From Aliisedimentitalea scapharcae (GTDB lineage Bacteria > Pseudomonadota > Alphaproteobacteria > Rhodobacterales > Rhodobacteraceae), in NCBI RefSeq assembly GCF_045277565.1, contig NZ_CP123584.1, forward strand, positions 806,001 through 870,000: a stretch of 64,000 bases of DNA. The letters are read 5' to 3'. The stretch's first letter is position 1. Every line of letters starts with the position of its first letter. Under the pieces are notes generated by a model, which ran no database searches, was not told where the DNA came from, and saw nothing but the letters and a program-made list of their open reading frames with translations. Shown here piece by piece: positions 1 to 8,737 of the stretch. Both the position numbers and the translations under genes were made by a program.

Positions 1-847
1 GCATCAGGACAACAGCGGTGACACGACCGCAGAACGCAGTGGGTTTTTCGGGCGAATTTTCGAGGCGCTGACCCCGACCGATGAACCGGAAGAAGCCGTT
101 GTGAACGGTCATGACCGACCCGCATCCCAACCGCATGGGATGATCAACCTGCGACGCATGCGGATCGAGGATGTTGCCATTCCGACTGCCGAGATCGTCG
201 CGGTGCCAAATACGATCGCCAAGGACGACCTGGTTCAGGTTTTCCGCGACAGCGGCTTTACCCGAATTCCTGTGTACGAGGGCACATTGGATACTCCTTT
301 GGGATTCGTGCACCTCAAGGATCTGGCCCTGTCGCATGGATTCAACTGTGACGCCGAGGAATTCGATTTGGCAGGCATGTTGCGGCAATTGCTGTTCGTG
401 CCACCGTCAATGCCGATCGGGGTTTTGCTCACGAAAATGCAGACGGAACGGCGTCACATGGCCTTGGTCATCGACGAATATGGTGGCGTCGATGGTGTTG
501 TGACGATCGAGGATCTGATCGAACAGGTTGTCGGGGAAATCGCCGATGAACACGATACTGACGAAGATCAGACTTGGGTTATGGAAAAGCCTGGGTGTTA
601 CACTGCGCTCGCCAAAACGCCGTTGCCGGAGTTCGAAGCCGAGATTGGCCTCTCTTTGACCAACCATGATGATGTGGACGAAGAAGAGATCGAAACGCTG
701 GGGGGGCTGGTGTTCATGTTGTCAGGCCGGGTTCCCGCACGGGGAGAGGTCATCCCGCATCCGGAAGGTCCAGAATTCGAGGTGATTGACGCCGACCCAC
801 GCCGGATCAAACGCCTGCGGGTGCTGTTGCCGGACGCCGCCGGATGA
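1..847 (+). CDS. CorC/HlyC-type CBS-domain protein (5' end missing)
   Basis: The reading frame is already open at base 2, so the gene starts before the window; a GTG at 101 is internal. The visible part has two CBS-type segments, including a VIDEYGGVDGVVTIEDL stretch typical of the CorC/HlyC family, followed by a C-terminal transporter-associated domain around LGGLVFMLSGRVPARGE. There is no membrane segment, which fits the short soluble CorC form. CorC proteins are linked to Mg/Co efflux or to cell-envelope and ribosome-related operons. The TGA stop overlaps the ATG of lnt (ATGA), so the two are translationally coupled, the usual corC-lnt arrangement. The molecular activity is not proven for this family. 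Confidence 0.9.
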   Translation, partial: HQDNSGDTTAERSGFFGRIFEALTPTDEPEEAVVNGHDRPASQPHGMINLRRMRIEDVAIPTAEIVAVPNTIAKDDLVQVFRDSGFTRIPVYEGTLDTPLGFVHLKDLALSHGFNCDAEEFDLAGMLRQLLFVPPSMPIGVLLTKMQTERRHMALVIDEYGGVDGVVTIEDLIEQVVGEIADEHDTDEDQTWVMEKPGCYTALAKTPLPEFEAEIGLSLTNHDDVDEEEIETLGGLVFMLSGRVPARGEVIPHPEGPEFEVIDADPRRIKRLRVLLPDAAG

Positions 848-2379
848 TCAACCCGGCGCATTGGCGCTGGCGTGGACGTCTGGTCCTGGCATTTGGGCTG
901 GGTGTCTTGCTGGCTCAGGCGCTGGCACCTTTGCATGTTGTTTTGACTGTTCCGATGGCGTTGGGCGGTGTATTCGTTCTGTTTACCCGGGCGGAAACCA
1001 TGCGACGTGCGGCCTGGATCGGCTGGATATTCGGGGTCGGATATTTTGGCGCGGGGCTGTCCTGGATCGTCGAACCGTTTCAGGTGGACCCCGACCGGCA
1101 TGCCTGGATGGCTCCTTTTGCACTAGTTTTTCTGGCTGGGGGTCTGTCGCTGTTCTGGGCGGTTGCCTTTGGTTTAGCTGCACGAACCGGTGGACAGGGA
1201 TGGGGTGCGGTTCTGGCCTTGACGGTTTGGATGTCTATGGCCGAGTTCGCCCGGGCCTATGTGCTGACCGGGTTGCCCTGGGCGGCATTCGGCCAGTTCT
1301 GGATCGACACTCCGGCCGCACAAGTTTTGCAATGGATTGGCCCTCAGGGGTTGGCTGTGCTGACTGTCTTTGCCGGATTGTCCGTCGGTCTGGCAGCGCG
1401 GCCCGGGGTGCGGTTGTTGGGGCGCGCCTTGGCGCTGCTCCCGGCGATGCTGGGTGTGGCATTGGCCCTGGCCTTGCCGGAACCTTCTGCATTTGCCACC
1501 GGTGAAAAAGTCGTGCGCTTGGTGCAGCCCAACGCCCCGCAGGACCAGAAATGGGACCCTGCGTATCGGGATCTCTTTTTCTCGCGCCAGATGGGGTTTA
1601 CCGCTGCCGAGGGAGAGTTGGGGCAGCCTGATCTGATTGTCTGGCCGGAGACGGCGGTTCCGGTGATGATGGAACATTCAGGATCTGTGTTTGATAGGAT
1701 TGCGCTTCAGGCGGGTGGGGCACAGGTTATTCTGGGACAACAACGCTCTGACGGTGAAAAATACTTTAACAGCCTTGCTGTGATTGACCCACAGGGAAAT
1801 TTGATTGCGCGCTATGACAAACGTCATCTTGTGCCTTTTGGAGAGTACGTCCCATTTGGTGATCTGCTCGCGCGTGTTGGCATCTTTGGCTTTGCAACGC
1901 AGATGGGCAGCGGATTTTCCCCTGGAACGGACGAGCCGATCGTGACCCTGACCGGGTTTGGGGCCGTGCGCCCATTGATTTGCTACGAGGCCGTTTTTCC
2001 CGAAGAAATTCAATCGGGTTCCCAGCGTCCCGACTTGTTGGTGCAGATCACCAATGACGCGTGGTTTGGGACTTATTCGGGCCCCTATCAGCATCTCGTA
2101 CAGGCCCGAATGCGGGCGATCGAACAGGGCGTGCCGATGATCCGCGCGGCCAACACAGGGGTCTCCGCTGTGATTGATCCAGCTGGGCGCCTTGTTGCGT
2201 CTCTGGCGTTGGGGCAGGCGGGATTTGTGGATGCCCGAGTGCCCAAGCCTGTTCAAGCGACTTTGTATTCCAGATCGGGGGATTGGCCGGTGTTGGGTGT
2301 GTTGCTCTTCTGTCTCGGTGGCTTGCAATTGCTGCATTCCCGATCTGCACACAGTCGTCGGGACACTATTGGGGATTGA
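844..2379 (+). CDS. lnt: Apolipoprotein N-acyltransferase
   Basis: Transfers an acyl chain from phospholipid to the N-terminal Cys of diacylated lipoproteins in the inner membrane, the last step of lipoprotein maturation. The protein has 511 residues, the usual length. Several N-terminal hydrophobic segments (about residues 10-210) are followed by a nitrilase-like domain. The catalytic triad is visible: Glu in VWPETAVP, Lys in YDKRHLVPFGEYVPF and Cys in RPLICYEAVFP. A last hydrophobic segment lies near the C-terminus. The start ATG overlaps the upstream CBS-domain gene stop. Confidence 0.97.
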   Translation: MINPAHWRWRGRLVLAFGLGVLLAQALAPLHVVLTVPMALGGVFVLFTRAETMRRAAWIGWIFGVGYFGAGLSWIVEPFQVDPDRHAWMAPFALVFLAGGLSLFWAVAFGLAARTGGQGWGAVLALTVWMSMAEFARAYVLTGLPWAAFGQFWIDTPAAQVLQWIGPQGLAVLTVFAGLSVGLAARPGVRLLGRALALLPAMLGVALALALPEPSAFATGEKVVRLVQPNAPQDQKWDPAYRDLFFSRQMGFTAAEGELGQPDLIVWPETAVPVMMEHSGSVFDRIALQAGGAQVILGQQRSDGEKYFNSLAVIDPQGNLIARYDKRHLVPFGEYVPFGDLLARVGIFGFATQMGSGFSPGTDEPIVTLTGFGAVRPLICYEAVFPEEIQSGSQRPDLLVQITNDAWFGTYSGPYQHLVQARMRAIEQGVPMIRAANTGVSAVIDPAGRLVASLALGQAGFVDARVPKPVQATLYSRSGDWPVLGVLLFCLGGLQLLHSRSAHSRRDTIGD

Positions 2380-2416
2380 CCGAAAGAGGTTGGCCCCCTA
2401 ATTCCCCTAGATCACC

Positions 2417-2463
2417 TGTCACAACGGCTTCCTGGCGTGATGGGGTTAACCCAAATGGAGCGT
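2417..2463 (+). promoter_or_regulatory. SAM/SAH-type riboswitch upstream of metK
   Basis: The segment TCACAACGGCTTCCTGGCG (2419-2437), completed by TGA, forms a stem TCAC/GTGA (2419-2422 with 2437-2440). GGAGC at 2457-2461 can pair as a pseudoknot with GCTTC at 2427-2431. This matches the layout and conserved bases of the SAM/SAH riboswitch class known upstream of metK in Rhodobacterales. The GGAG in the pseudoknot is also the Shine-Dalgarno of metK, six bases before ATG 2467, so ligand binding should hide the ribosome site. A GTG at 2437 and an ATG at 2455 in frame with metK lie inside this element and should not be used as starts. Confidence 0.85.
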
Positions 2464-2466
2464 TTC

Positions 2467-3648
<1,182 letters not shown>

Positions 3649-3670
3649 TCCATTTCGAATTGGACAGGAA

Positions 3671-3697
3671 AAGACGGGCTTGGGCCCGTCTTTTTTG
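3671..3697 (+). terminator. Rho-independent terminator of metK
   Basis: GACGGGC (3673-3679) and GCCCGTC (3684-3690) form a perfect stem with a short loop, followed at once by six T residues. Confidence 0.93.
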
Positions 3698-3774
3698 CTT
3701 CTGGGTGTGGAAGGTTGGACAGTCGCGCCGGCGCAGGGTTAGATGTAATCGCCACAGCTGACTTGGAAACCCTG

Positions 3775-4422
3775 ATGCATCTGTTTTTGACATTTTTTGC
3801 TTTGCTCGTTGGGACATTGGCCGGGTCGCTGGATACCCAGGCTAGGGATGTCAATAACGGCAAGTTCATGGTGGCTGGACATACGCTGATCTACAATTCG
3901 GATCTGGCCGTTGTGGGCGACAATGATGAAGTCGCCAATGAAGACATTGATACTCTTCTGACCTTGCTTCGGGCCAACCCTGACATATCGGTGCTCGAAC
4001 TCAACAGTGAAGGAGGCAGTGTCTACGCTGGGATGGAAATGGCACGGATCGTCATTGATTTCGGGTTGGACACCATTGTTTCCGGAGAATGTTTCAGTTC
4101 CTGTGTCACGATTTTTTTGGGCGGATCGAAACGGCAGATGATGCTCGGCTCCAAGATCGGCTTTCATCAGACGGCCTGGCCGCCTGCGGCAATCGCGGAA
4201 TATTATGGTGAATGGCGCGAGAGTGAGGGGTGGGAAACTCCGTTTGATTTTGCCGCGTGGGTCTATGCAGATACGCAGACCGAAGTGTTCGAGGATCTGA
4301 CCTATATGATCGAACGCGGCGTTGATCCCGAATTTGCGATCCGGACCAAAGGTATTCGGAATTCGGATTTCTGGTACCCCAGCCGGTTGGAACTGACCAA
4401 TGCCGGAGTGCTGCGGGATTGA
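3775..4422 (+). CDS. ClpP-like secreted/periplasmic protein
   Basis: A 215-residue protein with an N-terminal hydrophobic signal (HLFLTFFALLVGTLAG) from ATG 3775. The rest resembles the ClpP/crotonase-like COG3904 group: LELNSEGGSVYAGMEMA (a glycine-rich oxyanion-hole loop), then GECFSSCVTIFLGG with a Ser-Cys at the nucleophile position (Ser109), and GFHQ with His131. This suggests a periplasmic serine-type peptidase or a non-catalytic relative. It is flanked by metK and trmB in the same direction, with a terminator before it, so it is probably independently transcribed. The substrate is unknown. Confidence 0.75.
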   Translation: MHLFLTFFALLVGTLAGSLDTQARDVNNGKFMVAGHTLIYNSDLAVVGDNDEVANEDIDTLLTLLRANPDISVLELNSEGGSVYAGMEMARIVIDFGLDTIVSGECFSSCVTIFLGGSKRQMMLGSKIGFHQTAWPPAAIAEYYGEWRESEGWETPFDFAAWVYADTQTEVFEDLTYMIERGVDPEFAIRTKGIRNSDFWYPSRLELTNAGVLRD

Positions 4423-4485
4423 CCCCAGAGAGCGGTTGCGGCACACGGACGCGCAGCACGTGATCGACCCGAAAGGCCTGAAAAC

Positions 4486-5217
4486 ATGACAGATGACACC
4501 GACAGCACCAGCAAGCACACGTCTGGCGCACCTTGGCGGAATTTTTATGGCCGGTTCAAGGGCAAGACACTGAAGCAAAGCCAGCAACGCTATCTGGAAG
4601 AAGATCTGAGCGATCTGAGTCCTGGTGCCGTGGGCTGGGACGAAAACCCGGATCGTACAAACCTGGATCTCGACGGTTTGTTTGGTGGGCGTGATGTTTG
4701 GCTCGAAATCGGTTTTGGCGGCGGCGAACATCTGGTGCATCAGGCGGCAGAAAACCCGGATGTCGGGATTATCGGGGCCGAACCCTATATCAACGGCGTT
4801 GCAATGCTGTTGGGCAAGATCCGTCAAGCGGGGGGTGACAATATCGCCATTCATCCAGGGGATGCGCGCGACCTGATGGACGTGCTGCCCGAGGAGTCGA
4901 TTTCGCGGGCCTTTTTGTTGTATCCGGACCCCTGGCCGAAAAAGCGCCATCACCGCCGTCGGTTTGTAACCCAGGAACATCTGGAGCCTTTGGCCCGTTG
5001 CCTAAAGCCCGGTGCCATTTTCCGCGTAGCGACCGATATTCCCGACTATGTCCGCCAGACGCTGGAGGAAGTGCCCAAGGCCGGGTTTGAATGGTTGGCC
5101 GAGCGGCCAACAGATTGGCGTGACGCATGGCCGGACTGGATTTCGACGCGCTATGAACAAAAGGCCTTGCGAGAGGGGCGCACGCCTCACTATTTGACCT
5201 TCCGCCGGTTGGGATAG
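4486..5217 (+). CDS. trmB: tRNA (guanine-N7)-methyltransferase
   Basis: Methylates G46 in the variable loop of tRNAs using SAM. The protein has 243 residues. WLEIGFGGGEHL is the SAM-binding motif I, and FLLYPDPWPKKRHHRRRFV is the diagnostic TrmB motif; the C-terminus TRYEQKALREGRTPHYL is also conserved. It follows the ClpP-like gene by 63 bases. Its nearness to metK may be coincidental. Confidence 0.96.
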   Translation: MTDDTDSTSKHTSGAPWRNFYGRFKGKTLKQSQQRYLEEDLSDLSPGAVGWDENPDRTNLDLDGLFGGRDVWLEIGFGGGEHLVHQAAENPDVGIIGAEPYINGVAMLLGKIRQAGGDNIAIHPGDARDLMDVLPEESISRAFLLYPDPWPKKRHHRRRFVTQEHLEPLARCLKPGAIFRVATDIPDYVRQTLEEVPKAGFEWLAERPTDWRDAWPDWISTRYEQKALREGRTPHYLTFRRLG

Positions 5218-5332
5218 TCGCTGGATTTTGGCGGTAAGCGCTGGACCCCAGCCAGCCAATTCGCTAATCCGATAGCGCAAACGTCCAATTGGTGCCACCC
5301 GAATGACACCGCCCGAATGACAAAGGATGCCC

Positions 5333-6682
5333 ATGTCCGGTTCTGCCACCCCCACCCCGATGACTTCGCACCGTTGCGGCCCTTTGAGCGGTATTGCCGA
5401 TGTGCCCGGAGACAAATCAATCTCGCATCGGTCGCTCATCTTGGGGGCCATGGCGGTTGGTGAGACCCGGATTTCAGGGTTGTTGGAGGGAGAAGACGTT
5501 CTGGATACGGCCAAGGCCATGCAGGCATTTGGCGCCAAAGTCACCAATCATGGGGACGGCCACTGGTCGGTACATGGCGTCGGTGTCGGTGGGTTTGCAG
5601 AACCAGACAATGTCATTGATTGCGGCAATTCCGGAACGGGAGTCCGGCTGATCATGGGCGCGATGGCAACCTGTCCGATTTCGGTGACCTTTACCGGTGA
5701 TGCGAGCCTGAACAAACGCCCTATGGCGCGGGTCACGGATCCGTTGGCTCTGTTCGGTGCCCAATCTGTCGGGCGGTCCGGTGGGCGATTGCCGATGACC
5801 ATCGTCGGCGCAGCGGACCCCGTGCCAGTACGCTATGAGGTTCCGGTTCCTTCGGCTCAGGTGAAATCAGCGGTATTATTGGCTGGCCTCAATGCACCGG
5901 GCAAGACTGTGGTTGTCGAACAGGAAGCCACCCGCGATCATTCCGAGCGTATGCTGGCTGGCTTTGGGGCGGAGATTACGGTCGAGGACACTGACGAGGG
6001 CCGAGTTATCACCCTGACCGGGCGCCCGGAATTAAAGCCTCAGGTCATCGAAGTGCCACGTGATCCGTCCAGCGCAGCGTTTCCTGTATGTGCAGCCCTG
6101 ATCGTGCCGGGTTCAGATGTTCTGGTACCTGGAATCGGACTGAACCCGACACGCGCCGGTCTGTTCACCACACTGCGGGATATGGGCGCTGACCTGACCT
6201 ATGAAAACGAACGCATAGAAGGGGGTGAACCAGTGGCGGATCTTCGGGCCCGCTATTCGCCCAATATGAAGGGTTTTGTGGTGCCACCTGAACGGGCTGC
6301 ATCCATGATCGACGAATATCCGATTTTGTCCGTCGTTGCCGCCCATGCAAGCGGGCAGACCATGATGGCCGGGGTCAAGGAACTGCGGGTCAAGGAATCC
6401 GATCGCATTGACGCGATGGCCGTGGGTCTGCGGGCCTGTGGCGTGACTGTCGATGAGGCGGAAGACTGGTGGGCCGTCACGGGATTGGGTCCAGAAGGTG
6501 TTCCCGGGGGCGCGATCTGCGAAAGCCATCTGGATCACCGTATTGCCATGTCCTTCATGGTTCTGGGGATGGCCGCGCAAAACCCCGTGACCGTAGATGA
6601 TGGCAGTCCGATTGCGACTTCCTTCCCGATTTTCACGCCGTTGATGGCTGCTCTGGGTGCCAAGCTGGACACTCAAACATGA
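5333..6682 (+). CDS. aroA: 5-enolpyruvylshikimate-3-phosphate synthase, class II type
   Basis: Catalyses the penultimate step to chorismate. About 449 residues. All four class II signatures can be seen: GDKSISH, SAQVK, RDHSE and NPTR, as in the Agrobacterium CP4 enzyme. CP4 has Ala where this protein has Gly101 (CGNSGTG), so the CP4 tolerance residue is absent. ATG 5333 is preferred because AAAGG (5322-5326) lies at ribosome-site distance; ATG 5327, two codons earlier, is the alternative. The stop overlaps the start of cmk (ATGA), so the two are coupled. Confidence 0.95.
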   Translation: MSGSATPTPMTSHRCGPLSGIADVPGDKSISHRSLILGAMAVGETRISGLLEGEDVLDTAKAMQAFGAKVTNHGDGHWSVHGVGVGGFAEPDNVIDCGNSGTGVRLIMGAMATCPISVTFTGDASLNKRPMARVTDPLALFGAQSVGRSGGRLPMTIVGAADPVPVRYEVPVPSAQVKSAVLLAGLNAPGKTVVVEQEATRDHSERMLAGFGAEITVEDTDEGRVITLTGRPELKPQVIEVPRDPSSAAFPVCAALIVPGSDVLVPGIGLNPTRAGLFTTLRDMGADLTYENERIEGGEPVADLRARYSPNMKGFVVPPERAASMIDEYPILSVVAAHASGQTMMAGVKELRVKESDRIDAMAVGLRACGVTVDEAEDWWAVTGLGPEGVPGGAICESHLDHRIAMSFMVLGMAAQNPVTVDDGSPIATSFPIFTPLMAALGAKLDTQT

Positions 6683-7293
6683 GGTTCACGATTGCCATCG
6701 ACGGTCCGGCTGCTGCTGGAAAGGGAACCCTGTCCAAGGCGATTGCCGACAGGCTTGGATTTGCTTATCTGGACACAGGTTTGCTGTACCGTGCTGTGGG
6801 GGCCAAAACCCTGCAAGGTGTTGCGGCAATCGAGGCGGCGCAGGTTTTGGTGGCCGACGACCTGGACGGTGATGCTTTGCGTTCCCCAGATGTTGCCCAG
6901 GCAGCGAGCAAGGTAGCGGTTTTGCCCGAAGTGCGGGCCGCCTTGGTCGATTTTCAGCGCGCATTTGCGCGACGCGCGGGGGGGGCTGTTTTGGACGGGC
7001 GTGACATCGGGACGGTGATTTGCCCCAATGCCGAGGTCAAATTGTTCGTGACGGCCAGCGCAGACGTGCGCGCCCGCCGACGATTTCTGGAGTTGAGCGA
7101 CAAGGGGCTGGTCACGTCGTTCGAAGATGTTCTGGCGGATGTGCGTGCCCGAGACGATCGTGATATGAACCGCGCTGAAGCTCCATTGAAGCCCGCCAAA
7201 GATGCTGTGATTCTGGATACCAGCACGTTGGACATTCCAGGTGCACTGCGTGTGGCGCTGGATGCCATTGAACAGCAGATGCCGACCTCTTGA
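6679..7293 (+). CDS. cmk: Cytidylate kinase
   Basis: Phosphorylates CMP/dCMP with ATP in pyrimidine nucleotide metabolism. 204 residues. The P-loop is IDGPAAAGKGTLSKA near the N-terminus, followed by YLDTGLLYRAVG, the conserved nucleotide-binding segment DGRDIGTVICP and the lid-like RARDDRD. It starts inside the aroA stop codon; aroA-cmk-rpsA is a common proteobacterial order, and rpsA follows here after an insertion of about 1.4 kb. Confidence 0.95.
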   Translation: MRFTIAIDGPAAAGKGTLSKAIADRLGFAYLDTGLLYRAVGAKTLQGVAAIEAAQVLVADDLDGDALRSPDVAQAASKVAVLPEVRAALVDFQRAFARRAGGAVLDGRDIGTVICPNAEVKLFVTASADVRARRRFLELSDKGLVTSFEDVLADVRARDDRDMNRAEAPLKPAKDAVILDTSTLDIPGALRVALDAIEQQMPTS

Positions 7294-7409
7294 TCGCTCC
7301 AACCGGTCTTCTCCCGACCGCCAAATGGGTCACTTGATGTTCACCGATCTGTGCATCGCGCGGATGCCGCAGGTCAATTAGGCTGGTCCGGGTGAAGAGG
7401 AGAGCACAT

Positions 7410-7943
7410 ATGCCCCGTGTATTGTTGAGCCTGTTGAGTGTCATTTTGGCGGCCTTGGCCGGCGCGGCCTCGGCGCAGGAAGCGCCAGAGCCACCGATGA
7501 GCTATGAGCGATTGGGCAAGATTATTTTTGCCCTTGATCCCGAAGCGCAACCGCAGGGAACTGGGTTTCGCTTGACCATTGCGGATGTCGGTGTGCTGGT
7601 TGTCACCGATACACGGGCAGATCGGATGCGGGCCATGGTTCCCATACGCGATGCAGCCGGTATCAGCGCACAGGAATTGATGCGTATGATGCAGGCCAAT
7701 TTTGATAGCGCGCTGGATGCACGTTATGCGGTGGCAAATGGAACCTTGTGGGCTGTCTTCATCCACCCGTTGTCGCCGTTGGAGAAGAATGAACTCATCT
7801 TGGGGCTGGGGCAGGCCGTGAATGTGGCCAAGACATATGGGACCTTGTATTCAGGCGGCGGTGTCCAATTTGGCGGCGGAGATAGCAATGATTTGCAGCG
7901 GCAGCTTATCGAAGACTTGTTGGAACGGGGCGAGGAAATTTGA
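7410..7943 (+). CDS. Conserved secreted protein of unknown function
   Basis: A 177-residue protein from ATG 7410, with GAGGAGAG as ribosome site. It opens with a signal peptide (LLSLLSVILAALAGAASAQ) ending at an AxA cleavage site. The mature part has a folded, YbjN-like or type III chaperone-like look: a central strand/helix pattern around GFRLTIADVGVLVVTD and ANFDSALDARYAVANG, then a glycine-rich GGGVQFGGGDSND patch and an acidic C-terminus. It stands alone between cmk and a decayed region. No catalytic motif is visible, and the function is not assigned. Confidence 0.75.
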   Translation: MPRVLLSLLSVILAALAGAASAQEAPEPPMSYERLGKIIFALDPEAQPQGTGFRLTIADVGVLVVTDTRADRMRAMVPIRDAAGISAQELMRMMQANFDSALDARYAVANGTLWAVFIHPLSPLEKNELILGLGQAVNVAKTYGTLYSGGGVQFGGGDSNDLQRQLIEDLLERGEEI

Positions 7944-7971
7944 TCTGCGCCCCGCTTGCACATGTTGCGGT

Positions 7972-8022
7972 GCAATTTTCTTGAAAAGAAAATTGCCAAA
8001 AGTTTTTCCTAAAACTTTTGGC
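7972..8022 (+). terminator. Two abutting perfect hairpins
   Basis: GCAATTTTCTT/AAGAAAATTGC (7972-7982 with 7986-7996) is followed by GCCAAAAGTTTT/AAAACTTTTGGC (7995-8006 with 8011-8022). They share the GC at 7995-7996, so the two full stems compete. They lie 28 bases after a stop codon and could end transcription of that gene, or be an intergenic repeat unit. No clean T-tract follows the second stem. Confidence 0.55.
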
Positions 8023-8049
8023 ACACTGGGGTGATGTTTTTCGCAAAGG

Positions 8050-8335
8050 CGGGCTTTTGCGCAACCGGTCTGGTTCGGAGGATGTTGGTGTATCGGTGAA
8101 CACGCACGCAGTTCGACTGGTGTCCACGCCTCCCAATTTGGCGATCCGGTGTTCTTGGTCGGAGCAGGCATGGGCCTTGACCGCATCGGGATTACAAATC
8201 GCACGTAGTCGTGTCTCCCTTTCTGATGGTATAGCGACGATGGCCAGATCCGTTCCGGCATCTCCGGCCCGGTCATCTTGTTCCTGCGGATCGTTGGCAA
8301 GGCCAAACAACTGATGGGCCTGGCCGACGTCGTGA
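8050..8335 (-). pseudogene. Decayed C-terminal fragment of a sulfatase-like gene
   Basis: In one minus-strand frame the translation contains HQLFGLANDPQEQDDRAGD followed by RLRAICNPDAVKAHACSDQ and AKLGG. This resembles the C-terminal end of sulfatases, where the usual text is like LFDLANDPQEQ-x-DLAGD and ICDPDAV. No start, no catalytic N-terminal half (the C/S-x-P-S-R motif) and no clean end are present, and the frame closes upstream near 8340. I read it as a relic lying between the secreted protein and rpsA. The family call is from memory of the motif and is moderate at best. Confidence 0.4.
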
Positions 8336-8577
8336 GCAGACTTTCACGCCCCCAGACCGGCATGAAGCCCACTGTCTTTGATCCGCCATCGTTAAATTTA
8401 CTGCCTCCGGTTCTGTCATGGTCTGACTTGTTCCCGTTTTCGAACCACAACAGTCCGGTTCCTTATCCTCGCCAACCATGGTCTGGCCGCGACGCCCGGC
8501 GTGTGGCTTTTCCCTTGCGAATGTGGGGTGGAATCGCTATAGAGCCCCGGTCGACAAGGCGATTTGAGCCATAAAAT

Positions 8578-8617
8578 AAAGAGACGAGCAGGGTCGGACC
8601 ACCGGCCCTCTTTGTTT
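8578..8617 (+). terminator. Terminator-like hairpin before rpsA
   Basis: AGGGTCG (8590-8596) pairs with CGGCCCT (8603-8609), allowing one G-U pair, and is followed by CTTTGTTTT. It lies about 120 bases upstream of the rpsA start. It could terminate earlier transcripts or act as an attenuator in the rpsA leader. The rest of 8340-8735 shows nothing else I can name. Confidence 0.45.
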
Positions 8618-8737
8618 TGCGGCACGATATCAGGTCGTCTGACCAACCTGTTCCGCTGTTTATGCGGGACGTCAAACAAGACCGGCGGAGACAACCGCAC
8701 GGCCAGTTAAATGACTAAAAAAGGAAATGAACGCCAG

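Noticed and set aside
3739..4980. A 413-codon minus-strand frame across the ClpP-like gene and trmB
   Set aside because: It overlaps two genes with clear motifs in the plus direction, and its translation has no domain text.
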